Assembly (NCBI GenBank): GCA_900315565.1
Contig: OMZS01000011.1
Span: forward strand, 124,001 to 188,000
Source: an uncultured Prevotellaceae bacterium
Lineage (GTDB): Bacteria; Bacteroidota; Bacteroidia; Bacteroidales; Bacteroidaceae
Reading direction: 5' to 3'
Length of the DNA: 64,000 bases
Shown here: piece by piece, positions 51,058-58,746 of the stretch
How positions within the stretch are numbered: position 1 is the stretch's first letter
Layout of the letters: each line of letters starts with the position of its first letter
The notes under the pieces: generated by a model
What the model was told of the DNA's origin: nothing
Database searches by the model: none
Seen by the model: the letters and a program-made list of their open reading frames with translations, nothing else
Program-made: the position numbers and the translations under genes

Positions 51058-51897
51058 TCAGATGATGTGGCGGAAAAGGTAGTCGAACCGTCCGAACGAC
51101 GACGGGGTGAGTGGCTGCGTTGCGTCCATCATCCAGCAGAGCGGTGTGTCGTGATACATCGATGCCACCAATGTAAAGGTGCTCGGTGCCCCCATCAGAT
51201 AGTCGCAGCGCGAAAGCAGACAGAGGTCTTCGCCAGGGTTGCCGTTGGGAAAAATCACCGTTACGGGCTTAGGTTCTGAGTCGTTCTGAGCGCAGAGCGA
51301 AGTGCTGAATTTCTCGGTATCCAGTTCGGGGTCGTTGCCGCAGACAAAAATGTTGACGCGCTTGTCGGGGTGCAAGGCCAGAAACTGGTGGATGTATGAA
51401 ATATACTGTTCGTCGGTGTAAAAGTAGCGGCCTCCGTGCCACCGTCGGTAGTCGCCGCGCCGGATGTGTACACCCAGGCGGATATCACTCTCTGGCAGCG
51501 GGGCCAGCTGTGCATCGACGGCTTGTTTCACTTCGTTGTTGAACTCAAACAGTTGGATAATGTCTTGCTTGTACTTCAGAAACAAGTCGAACCAGTGGAC
51601 AAACCATCCTTCGGCCACCACATGTCGGCGGCTGAGCATAATCTGTTCCTGGGGAGTGGTGTCTTGGTGGATGTCGTTGAACTGCACCACGGGTATCAGC
51701 TTAAGTTTTGCCGCATACTTGGCCAAAAAATAGGTGAGGAAATTGTGGTGGGGCGTATCGCAAATGTGGAAATACTGATATTTGTAAGCAAATCGCATCG
51801 ACATGGTCTCACGCCCATGCTCTCTGCCCCAGGCATACAGGTGCCCGTATTGCAGAATGTTGTTACACATGCGACCCTTGTCGCGGACATATATCAT
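51058..51897 (-). CDS. GT11-like alpha-1,2-fucosyltransferase
   Basis: 279 residues. The strongest sign is LGVHIRRGDYRRWHGGRYF, the GDP-fucose-binding motif of GT11; the N-terminal GRMCNNILQYGHLYAWGR stands for the usual GNQMFQY block. FVCGNDPELD and GAPSTFTLVAS follow. It probably adds fucose or a similar deoxysugar to a surface glycan. Its start overlaps the LpxL-like gene by 4 bp. Confidence 0.72.
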   Translation of the reverse strand: MIYVRDKGRMCNNILQYGHLYAWGREHGRETMSMRFAYKYQYFHICDTPHHNFLTYFLAKYAAKLKLIPVVQFNDIHQDTTPQEQIMLSRRHVVAEGWFVHWFDLFLKYKQDIIQLFEFNNEVKQAVDAQLAPLPESDIRLGVHIRRGDYRRWHGGRYFYTDEQYISYIHQFLALHPDKRVNIFVCGNDPELDTEKFSTSLCAQNDSEPKPVTVIFPNGNPGEDLCLLSRCDYLMGAPSTFTLVASMYHDTPLCWMMDATQPLTPSSFGRFDYLFRHII

Positions 51898-52856
51898 AGC
51901 AGGTTCTTTTTTCTTTTCAGTTCTTCTACGCTCGACACGATGTCCACGCGCCCGGTGCTCTCGTCGTAGCGCAGGTTGAACTCCTCGTGGGTGCGTTTCC
52001 AGCGGTTGTGGGTCCAGAGCCAGAACTGCGGCGCCCGGCGAATGCTCTGTTCCAGCAGGCTGAAGTATGTGTCGGTGATTTCAAATTCCTTGGTTTGCTT
52101 GGGCTGGCGGGTGATGAGTTTCATTTCTGCCACATAGTAACCGCGTCTGGGCCGGGTAACGTCAATATAGACGGCAGCATGGTTGGTTTTTCGGGCCAGC
52201 CGTTCGGTGCCGGTGAGCACGGGCGTGTCGTGGTTCAGAAAGTCGCACCAGTGGTGAATGTTGTTCCAGAAAGGCACCTGGTCGCAAATATATCCTATCA
52301 ACATGGGCTTACCGTCCTGATTGTATTCCCAGATGCGCCGCATGGTTTCGGCCATGGGAATGCAGGCCGAGCCCATTCGCTGGCGCATTTTCAGGAACAG
52401 CCGATCGAAGGCGGCGTTTTCGAGCGTGTGGTAGATTTGCGCACCGTGAATGTCTTCGGTAATCCATAATGGCAGCGACGTTATCCACTCCCAGTTGCAG
52501 TAGTGCCCCAAAAAAAGAGCCACCGACTGTCCTTCGGCCAAAATTTGGTTCACGGTGTCGATGTTTTTGAACACCATTCGGCGTTTCAATTTTTCGGGGC
52601 TGATGCTCATCAGTTTGATGCTCTCCACCACATAGTCGCCAAACCAGTGATAGAATTTGCGCTCGATGTCTTTGAGTTCGGCTTCGCTTTTTTCGGGGAA
52701 CGACTCGCGCAGGTTTTTGGCCACCAACCGACGGCGGTAGCCTGCCAGCTTATAAACCAGCAGATACAACCCGTCGGACAGCACATAGAGCACCCTGAAC
52801 GGCAGGAGCGACAGCACATAGATGATGGCGTAGAGGATATAATATAATATGTTCAC
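51894..52856 (-). CDS. Lysophospholipid acyltransferase, LpxL/HtrB type
   Basis: 320 residues from the GTG at 52856. The frame is open to an ATG at 52895, but those first codons are heptad words (TAATGCA), and the region after GTG (NILYYILYAIIYVLSLLPFR) is the usual membrane start. The acyltransferase motif HYCNWE (HX4E) is in SVALFLGHYCNWEWI. It should add a secondary acyl chain to lipid A. In an operon with the GT11-like gene. Confidence 0.88.
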   Translation of the reverse strand: MNILYYILYAIIYVLSLLPFRVLYVLSDGLYLLVYKLAGYRRRLVAKNLRESFPEKSEAELKDIERKFYHWFGDYVVESIKLMSISPEKLKRRMVFKNIDTVNQILAEGQSVALFLGHYCNWEWITSLPLWITEDIHGAQIYHTLENAAFDRLFLKMRQRMGSACIPMAETMRRIWEYNQDGKPMLIGYICDQVPFWNNIHHWCDFLNHDTPVLTGTERLARKTNHAAVYIDVTRPRRGYYVAEMKLITRQPKQTKEFEITDTYFSLLEQSIRRAPQFWLWTHNRWKRTHEEFNLRYDESTGRVDIVSSVEELKRKKNLL

Positions 52857-52869
52857 GTGCGCGATATAT

Positions 52870-52976
52870 TTGATAATGCATAATGCATAATTCATAATGC
52901 ATAATTCTTAATGCATAATTCTTAATGCAAAATGCTTAAAGTTTAATGTTCAATGTTCAAAGTTCAATGTTCAATT
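52870..52976. repeat. TAATGCA and AATGTTC heptad arrays
   Basis: TAATGCA, TAATTCA, TAATGCA, TAATTCT and so on (about 52875-52930), then AATGTTC, AATGTTC, AAAGTTC, AATGTTC (52940-52976). They fill the gap between the KdtX-like and LpxL-like genes and run into the 3' end of the former. Confidence 0.75.
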
Positions 52977-53746
52977 GTCTTTTTGTCGGCAGTCTGCTCA
53001 TATTTCTTTGCCAGGAAAACAAACTGGTAGTAGCCTTCGAGCGTGGCTTTGATGAATCCGGGCATGCCGTCGAGAATGGCGCCTTTCAGGATGTAGGTTT
53101 TGAAAAACCTGAAGAAAGGTCTCCAGACGAATGCAGCGGCGCTGTAGTGGCGGTGCTGTTTGCGTGCCAGCTCGTTGTAGGTGTATTGGTTGGTTTTGTT
53201 CACAATGTTGGCCACCGAGTCGTTGGCCAAATGTTCGAATGCCAGTTCTTTGTGTCGGGCTGGTATTTTTTCCACTTTTCCCTCTACGTTGGGCGAACAG
53301 TGAATGACGGGCGGCCAGTGGGTGACGTCTTTGCGGAAAAAACGCAGAATGTGGTCTGGATAATGGCAGCGCATCAGCCGCCCCATGAAATAGTTTTTGC
53401 GCGGTATGAAAAGTCCGTCGGGGCAGTCGGGCTGACAAATGCGGCGGTAGAGGTAGTCCCTTAGCTGCGGGGTGACTATTTCGTCGGCATCGACCACCAG
53501 CACCCATTCGCAGCTGGCCTGACGAATGGCAAACTCGCGGGCAGGCTCCACGATGTTGTAGTCTTTGCGCTCAAAGATCACCGTTCGACAGCCGTGGCGG
53601 CGGGCGATGTCGAGGGTGTTGTCGGTGCTCTCCATGTCGCAAACGAGCACCTCGTCGAAACTGCTCACGGCATCGAGCACCTTGTCGAGGTGCTGCGCAG
53701 CGTTGTAGGTGTTGATAACCACCGATATTTTATTCTTTTCGTCCAT
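52964..53746 (-). CDS. Glycosyltransferase family 2, WaaE/KdtX type
   Basis: 260 residues from MDEKNKISVV at 53746; the 17 codons before it have no support. VVINTYNAAQHLDKVLDAV, CDMESTDNTLDIARRHGC and the metal site VVDADEIVTPQL are of the LPS core glucosyltransferase type. RLMRCHYPDHILRFFRKD is typical for the group. Acts in the cytoplasm on the lipid A-core. First gene of the minus-strand run KdtX-LpxL-GT11. Confidence 0.87.
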   Translation of the reverse strand: MDEKNKISVVINTYNAAQHLDKVLDAVSSFDEVLVCDMESTDNTLDIARRHGCRTVIFERKDYNIVEPAREFAIRQASCEWVLVVDADEIVTPQLRDYLYRRICQPDCPDGLFIPRKNYFMGRLMRCHYPDHILRFFRKDVTHWPPVIHCSPNVEGKVEKIPARHKELAFEHLANDSVANIVNKTNQYTYNELARKQHRHYSAAAFVWRPFFRFFKTYILKGAILDGMPGFIKATLEGYYQFVFLAKKYEQTADKKTIEH

Positions 53747-53848
53747 GCTCTGAGCGTTCAGTTGTGCAAAAATAGGACAAAAAGCCGAACAATGCAAGTG
53801 TAGAGCCGATTATTTTGTTTTTATTTCCGTGTTTTGCGGAAAATGTGT

Positions 53849-53856
53849 TATCTTTG
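53849..53856 (+). promoter_or_regulatory. -7 box of the GT87-GtrA gene
   Basis: TATCTTTG lies 29 bp before the ATG at 53886, which makes that ATG, and not one at 53829, the start. Confidence 0.55.
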
Positions 53857-53885
53857 CCCCGTTGTTTCAATTATTCCGAGCACTT

Positions 53886-55676
53886 ATGGACAGAAGTTTC
53901 TCCGCCCGTTGCAGGGCCATTTTGGCCAAACCTTTTTTCCACGACATGCGCACGCTGTTGGGGTTGTGGTTGCTGTTGCCAGTGGTGGGAGCTGTCATGA
54001 AGCTGCATAGTTGCAACAATTTTCTGATTTTCCGTGGTGTGTTTTGGCATGCGCTCAATGGCACGTCGCTCTATGCGCCTTATCCTGCCGAGCACTTCGA
54101 CACTAACCACTATGGGCCTCTGTTTTCGCTGGTCATTGCGCCGTTTGCCGCCATGCCTCTGTTTGTGGGGCTGCTGTTATGGCTGGTGGTGCTCTCTATG
54201 TTTCTTTTTTGGGCGGTGCGCCGCTCAACGTTCACGCGCAGCCAGCAGCTGTTTGTGTTCTGGTTTTGTGCTCACGAGTTGCTCACCGCGCTCTATATGC
54301 AGCAATTCAACATTGCCATTGCGGCTATCATTGTGCTGGCCTGGTGTTGCATTGAGAAAGAGCAGGAGCATTGGGCGGCTTTCTTCATCATGCTAGGCAC
54401 ATTTGTGAAACTCTATGGCATTGTGGGGCTGGCTTTCTTTTTCTTCTCACGCCACAAGGGCCAGCTGGTGATTTGGCTGTTGGTGTGGGCAGTAGTCATG
54501 CTGGTGGCACCAATGGTGTTTCATGGCCCCGACTACGTTTTAGGCCAGAATCAGGAGTGGTTTGCCAGTTTGGTGGGCAAGAATAGCGAAAATGCTGATT
54601 CCATTGCCCAGAACATATCGCTGTTGGGATTGGTTCATCGCGTTTCTGGCTATTGGTTCAACGACCTGTGGCTCATTGTGCCAGGCCTGGTGTTGTTTGG
54701 GCTTCCCTATTTGCGTTTCGCTCAGTACAAGCACGTGGCATTCCGGCAGACGTTGCTGGCCTCGGTGCTCATGTTTGTGGTGCTTTTTAGCACGGGCAGT
54801 GAGTCGAGCGGCTACATCATTCCCTTTGTGGGCATTGTTGTTTGGTACACCGCAGCCCCGTGGAAGCGCAATAGTTGGGATGTGGCCCTGCTCGTGTTTG
54901 CCTTTGTGCTCTCCAGCTTGTCGCCCAGCGACCTTTTCCCGGCTTACGTGCGCCGGGAGTGGGTTCAGCCCTACGCACTGAAGGCATTGCCTGTGGTGCT
55001 GATATGGTTGAAACTTTGCTACGAAATGCTCACCCGCGATTATAGTTCTCATTCTCACGCAGAGGAGGAGAAAAACTATTCTCACACAGAGGATGAGAAT
55101 AATTATTTTCACACAGAGGTACAGAGGAAAAAGAGTGAAATCCCTGCCTCCTTAAACTCTGTACCTCTGTGTGAGAATATTCATTCAGAGGAAAAGAGTG
55201 AAACCCCTGCCTCCTTAAACTCTGTACCTCTGTGTGAGAACAATCAGTCAGCACCTCTGTGTGAGCATTTTCCCTCAGTGACTCTGCACAAGATTCTTCG
55301 CTCTGAAACCTTTGGCGAAATGGTTCGCTTCGCAATTGTTGGCACCACTGCCGCAGCCATCCATTACGCCATCTATTGGGTGTTGCAACATTGGATTAAT
55401 GTCAACGTGGCCTATACCATTGGCTATGTGCTCAGCTTTCTAGTGAACTATTATCTCTCTGCCCATTTCACATTCAGAGAACACACCTCTGCCCGCAACG
55501 GCGTAGGCTTTGGCGGTGCCCACCTGATGAACTACTTGCTCCACATGGTGCTGTTCAACTTCTTCCTCTGGATAGGGCTTAGCCGCGAGCTGGCTCCCAT
55601 AGCCGTGCTGGCCATAGCCGTGCCTGCCAATTTCCTGATGGTCCGCTTCGTATTCAAACACTTTAAGCGCAAATGA
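53886..55676 (+). CDS. GT87 (DUF2029)-GtrA fusion membrane protein
   Basis: 596 residues. Residues 1-385 form a polytopic GT87/DUF2029 glycosyltransferase: about ten membrane segments, with APYPAEHFDTNHYGPLFS carrying the acidic residues of the first loop. Residues about 389-475 are a linker made of repeats (SHTEDEN, SLNSVPLCEN twice). Residues 478-596 are a complete GtrA domain with four membrane segments (EMVRFAIVGTTAAAIHY ...). GT87 enzymes use polyprenyl-phosphate sugars, and GtrA proteins are thought to flip them, so the fusion would bring both steps together. Overlaps the next gene by 4 bp. Confidence 0.82.
   Translation: MDRSFSARCRAILAKPFFHDMRTLLGLWLLLPVVGAVMKLHSCNNFLIFRGVFWHALNGTSLYAPYPAEHFDTNHYGPLFSLVIAPFAAMPLFVGLLLWLVVLSMFLFWAVRRSTFTRSQQLFVFWFCAHELLTALYMQQFNIAIAAIIVLAWCCIEKEQEHWAAFFIMLGTFVKLYGIVGLAFFFFSRHKGQLVIWLLVWAVVMLVAPMVFHGPDYVLGQNQEWFASLVGKNSENADSIAQNISLLGLVHRVSGYWFNDLWLIVPGLVLFGLPYLRFAQYKHVAFRQTLLASVLMFVVLFSTGSESSGYIIPFVGIVVWYTAAPWKRNSWDVALLVFAFVLSSLSPSDLFPAYVRREWVQPYALKALPVVLIWLKLCYEMLTRDYSSHSHAEEEKNYSHTEDENNYFHTEVQRKKSEIPASLNSVPLCENIHSEEKSETPASLNSVPLCENNQSAPLCEHFPSVTLHKILRSETFGEMVRFAIVGTTAAAIHYAIYWVLQHWINVNVAYTIGYVLSFLVNYYLSAHFTFREHTSARNGVGFGGAHLMNYLLHMVLFNFFLWIGLSRELAPIAVLAIAVPANFLMVRFVFKHFKRK
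55045..55300. repeat. Repeat-derived linker inside the GT87-GtrA gene
   Basis: CCTCTGTGTGAGAA occurs twice (with shorter forms), two copies of a 53-bp stretch around GCCTCCTTAAACTCTGTACC lie about 60 bp apart, and the first part contains the inverted form TCTCACACAGAGG. It can form long hairpins and is open in the coding frame. Confidence 0.8.
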
Positions 55677-56830
55677 GCAAACCTCTCGTCATCGCATTCG
55701 ATGCCAAGCGCATTGTCAGCAATGCTACTGGCCTTGGCAGTTACGGGCGCACGCTGGTCAACGACCTGACCGCCCTCGATGCCTCTGTGCAATGGCGTCT
55801 CTACGCTCCCAGTGCGGGGCGCGATGACCTGCGCGGTCAGATTGTTCCTCGTCCTAACCTCGCGTTTGCTTATCCACGCAGTTCGGTCTGGATGAAGGCT
55901 CTCTGGCGCTCGCATGGCATTGTTTCCGACCTGCTGCGCGATGGCGTGCAGGTTTATCATGGTCTTTCTGGTGAGTTGCCGCTGGGCATCCGTCGCAGCG
56001 GCGTGAAGAGCGTAGTCACCATTCACGACCTCATCTTTCTTCGCCATCCGGAGTATTACCACTGGCCCGACACCAGCATCTATGCTTGGAAATTTCGTCA
56101 GACAATAGGTCAAGCCGACCGCATCGTGGCCATCTCAGAGTGTACCAAGCGCGACATTGTTGAGCTGGGTCAAGTCGATCCCGAGCGCATTCAGGTGATT
56201 TATCAGAGCTGTGCCACCCGTTTTGCCAGTGTGCCCAGCAGCGACGATTGCGCACAGGTGCGCAGTCGTTACCAGCTGCCCGCGCGCTACGTGCTCAGCG
56301 TAGGAACCATCGAGCAGCGCAAAAACATGCTTCTCGCCGTTCAGGCCCTCCCGCTTATGCCTGCCGACGTACATCTTGTGGTGGTGGGTCGCGCAACCGA
56401 CTATGCCCGTCAGCTTACGCGCTTTGCCGAGGCCAACGGGCTCATGCACCGGTTGCATCTGCTTCATGGCGTGCCCGACAGCCACCTGCCTGCCCTTTAT
56501 GCTCAGGCTGAGGCTTTTGTCTATCCTTCACGCTACGAAGGCTTCGGTATTCCCGTGATTGAGGCCATTCGCCAAGGGCTGCCCGTGGTGGCATGCACGG
56601 GCTCGTGTCTTGAAGAGGCCGGTGGTCCTCATTGCCTCTACGTGTCGCCCGACGACCCAGCGGCCCTTGCCCATGCCCTCGGCCAAATGCTCCGCGGAGC
56701 CTCTGAGCGTGAGCGGCGCATAGAACTCAGCCGGCAGTACATTCGTCGCTTCGACGGCAATCAGGCTGCCGAGACCTTTCTGCAGCTTTATCAGCAGCTT
56801 GCGGAAGAGGAAAAAATACATAATGCATAA
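55673..56830 (+). CDS. Glycosyltransferase family 4
   Basis: 385 residues, GT-B fold. N-terminal acceptor domain with GLGSYGRTLVNDL and TIHDLIFLRHPEYY; C-terminal donor domain with SVGTIEQRKNMLLAVQALPL and YPSRYEGFGIPVIEAIRQGL (the EX7E motif). Retaining transferase for a surface polysaccharide. Coupled to the fusion gene upstream. Confidence 0.92.
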   Translation: MSKPLVIAFDAKRIVSNATGLGSYGRTLVNDLTALDASVQWRLYAPSAGRDDLRGQIVPRPNLAFAYPRSSVWMKALWRSHGIVSDLLRDGVQVYHGLSGELPLGIRRSGVKSVVTIHDLIFLRHPEYYHWPDTSIYAWKFRQTIGQADRIVAISECTKRDIVELGQVDPERIQVIYQSCATRFASVPSSDDCAQVRSRYQLPARYVLSVGTIEQRKNMLLAVQALPLMPADVHLVVVGRATDYARQLTRFAEANGLMHRLHLLHGVPDSHLPALYAQAEAFVYPSRYEGFGIPVIEAIRQGLPVVACTGSCLEEAGGPHCLYVSPDDPAALAHALGQMLRGASERERRIELSRQYIRRFDGNQAAETFLQLYQQLAEEEKIHNA

Positions 56831-56919
56831 TGATTAATGCATAATGCATAATCAAATTGTAAAATTGTAAAATAGTGTAATTGTATAATAGTGAAATTGT
56901 AAAATTGTAAAATAGTGAA
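56818..56919. repeat. TAATGCA heptads followed by an 8-bp array that ends in the DUF4294 start codon
   Basis: First TAATGCA words (56818-56850), then 8-mers ATTGTAAA, ATTGTAAA, ATAGTGTA, ATTGTATA, ATAGTGAA, ATTGTAAA, ATTGTAAA, ATAGTGAA. The GTG of the last word is the only plausible start codon of the next gene. Confidence 0.7.
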
Positions 56920-57565
56920 GTTGTTCAAATACGGATTATTATTGTTGCTCACAGTACTCACTGCCCTGACGGCACAGGCACAGACCGACCGTCCCGGCCA
57001 CGTGAATCCCGAGGACCGTCGCGTTGACATGGACTCGCCCACATTTGTGCCCATGCTCAAGACTGGAAAGGTGCTTCTCGACGGAGACTCTGTGCAGTAT
57101 CTCGAGTTCAACAACGTCTATGTTTATCCCGAGCCCACCTTCAAGAACGCCAAGCAGCGCGAAGCCTACAACCGCCTGGTGTATAATGTGAAAAAGGTGC
57201 TCCCCATAGCCAAAGAAATCAACCTCATCATCCAGGAAACTTACGAATACTTGCAGACCCTGCCCAACAAACAGGCCAAGGACGAACACATGAAACGGGT
57301 GGAAAAGGGTATCAAAAAAGAATACACACCCCGCATGAAAAAACTCACCTATGCACAGGGCAAACTGCTCATCAAACTGGTTTATCGCGAGTGTAACTCA
57401 TCGTCGTACCAACTCATACAGGCTTTTCTCGGTCCCGTCAAGGCTGGCATCTATCAGGCCTTCGCCTGGACCTTCGGAGCCAGTCTGATGAAGAAATACG
57501 ATGCCGAAGGCACCGACCGTCTCACCGAGCGCGTAGTAAGAATGGTTGAGGCAGGACAACTTTAG
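56915..57565 (+). CDS. DUF4294 family secreted protein
   Basis: 216 residues. Starts at GTG (KLFKYGLLLLLTVLTALTA), with a signal peptide cut before Gln (AQA/QTDRP). YNRLVYNVKKVLPIAKEINL and KLTYAQGKLLIKLVYRECNS are the family blocks. Unknown function, conserved in Bacteroidetes. Followed by a clear terminator. Confidence 0.83.
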   Translation: MKLFKYGLLLLLTVLTALTAQAQTDRPGHVNPEDRRVDMDSPTFVPMLKTGKVLLDGDSVQYLEFNNVYVYPEPTFKNAKQREAYNRLVYNVKKVLPIAKEINLIIQETYEYLQTLPNKQAKDEHMKRVEKGIKKEYTPRMKKLTYAQGKLLIKLVYRECNSSSYQLIQAFLGPVKAGIYQAFAWTFGASLMKKYDAEGTDRLTERVVRMVEAGQL

Positions 57566-57583
57566 ATAAACGTGAGCAAAAAG

Positions 57584-57624
57584 AAAGATGTGGGAAGAGA
57601 GTCATTTTCTTCCCACATCTTTTT
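57584..57624 (+). terminator. Terminator after the DUF4294 gene
   Basis: 14-bp perfect stem (57584-57597 with 57609-57622), 11-nt loop, then TTTT. Confidence 0.85.
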
Positions 57625-57710
57625 ATAATCATATTTTCTTTCCAGTTAGCTATATTGGCACGAGAATTAGCTAAATTCCAGATGAAATATGCGATGGCTT
57701 AGGCAATGCT

Positions 57711-58733
57711 TTATTCACTCCAGATGACCTGAACCATAGTTTGACCGACAGCCTGCAGGACAGCGGGGTTGAGGTGTTGCATGTCGTCGTTGATGGTGTG
57801 CCACGTGGGGCCGAATCCGCTCTGCGGACAGTCGGGATAATAAGCTATGATGTCGATGCAAGGAATGTTGGCCCGCTGGTTGACGGGTAAGTGGTCGTCG
57901 GTGATGTATTCACCGTCGCGGTTGGGGAAGAGGCTGCCGAATCCAACAACATCGGCGGCACGCCACACTTTGCGTACGATTTTGTTGGCGAATTGTTGCG
58001 AATACTGCTCTTTGTAGAACCGTGCACCCGCGCCTCCAACCATGTCGAGCAGCACGCCGAAGCGGGCTGTGTAGCCCTGGCGGTGGGGATTTGCAGCCCA
58101 GTATTGTGCGCCCAGTGCCCAAGAGTTGCTGTCGCCGCCCTGATTGCTCCATTGCGGAGTGCCCCAGTCTTCGGCATCGAAACAGATGAAATCAACGCCC
58201 AGGGCCAGACTGTCGCTGCTGAGCAGACGGGCGAGCTCGAGCATAACGGCCACACCGCTGGCTCCGTCGTTGGCAGCCATCACAGGCTTGTGCCAGTTGG
58301 CCGAGTCGGGGTCGTTGTCGGCCCATGGGCGACTGTCCCAGTGGGCGCAAACGAGCAGACGGTCAGTAGCTTCAGGCCGATAGCTGGCAATGATGTTGGT
58401 GCTGTGCAGGGTGGTGCCGTCGTAGCCGGTGAGGTCGGCTTTCTGCAGACTCACTTCGAGTCCGTAGGAGGCGAATTTCTTCGCAATCCACCCGCCGCAC
58501 TGCTCGTGGGCGGGGCTGTTCATGGTGCGCGGGCCGAAATCGCATTGCGCCTGACAGAATGCCATGGCACTGTCGGCGCTGAATGTGGGGCCTACGGGCT
58601 GCCGGCGCGCTGCCACCTCCTCGGTTTCAGGGTCAGCGTCGGGAGCATTGCTTTTGAATGATGGCAGGAAATAGGCCAAGGCCGCCAAGGCAAGAACCAC
58701 TATAAGCATGATAGCTACTTTATTGTTTCGCAT
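57711..58733 (-). CDS. M28 family peptidase, glutaminyl-peptide cyclotransferase-like
   Basis: 340 residues. N-terminal membrane anchor (about 8-24), then an M28 zinc fold: HWDSRPWADND, NDGASGVAVMLELAR, FDAEDWGTPQW and DDHLPVNQRANIPCIDIIAY. These are the features of bacterial type II glutaminyl cyclases, which turn N-terminal Gln to pyroglutamate in the periplasm; an aminopeptidase is the alternative. Five predicted exported proteins in this window start with Gln. Last gene of the lrp-C26/M19-M28 run (13 bp after its neighbour). Confidence 0.83.
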   Translation of the reverse strand: MRNNKVAIMLIVVLALAALAYFLPSFKSNAPDADPETEEVAARRQPVGPTFSADSAMAFCQAQCDFGPRTMNSPAHEQCGGWIAKKFASYGLEVSLQKADLTGYDGTTLHSTNIIASYRPEATDRLLVCAHWDSRPWADNDPDSANWHKPVMAANDGASGVAVMLELARLLSSDSLALGVDFICFDAEDWGTPQWSNQGGDSNSWALGAQYWAANPHRQGYTARFGVLLDMVGGAGARFYKEQYSQQFANKIVRKVWRAADVVGFGSLFPNRDGEYITDDHLPVNQRANIPCIDIIAYYPDCPQSGFGPTWHTINDDMQHLNPAVLQAVGQTMVQVIWSE

Positions 58734-58746
58734 AATCTTCTTTTTT

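Noticed and set aside
53829-53885. Earlier start of the GT87-GtrA gene
   Set aside because: It lies upstream of the TATCTTTG box, so it would not be transcribed.
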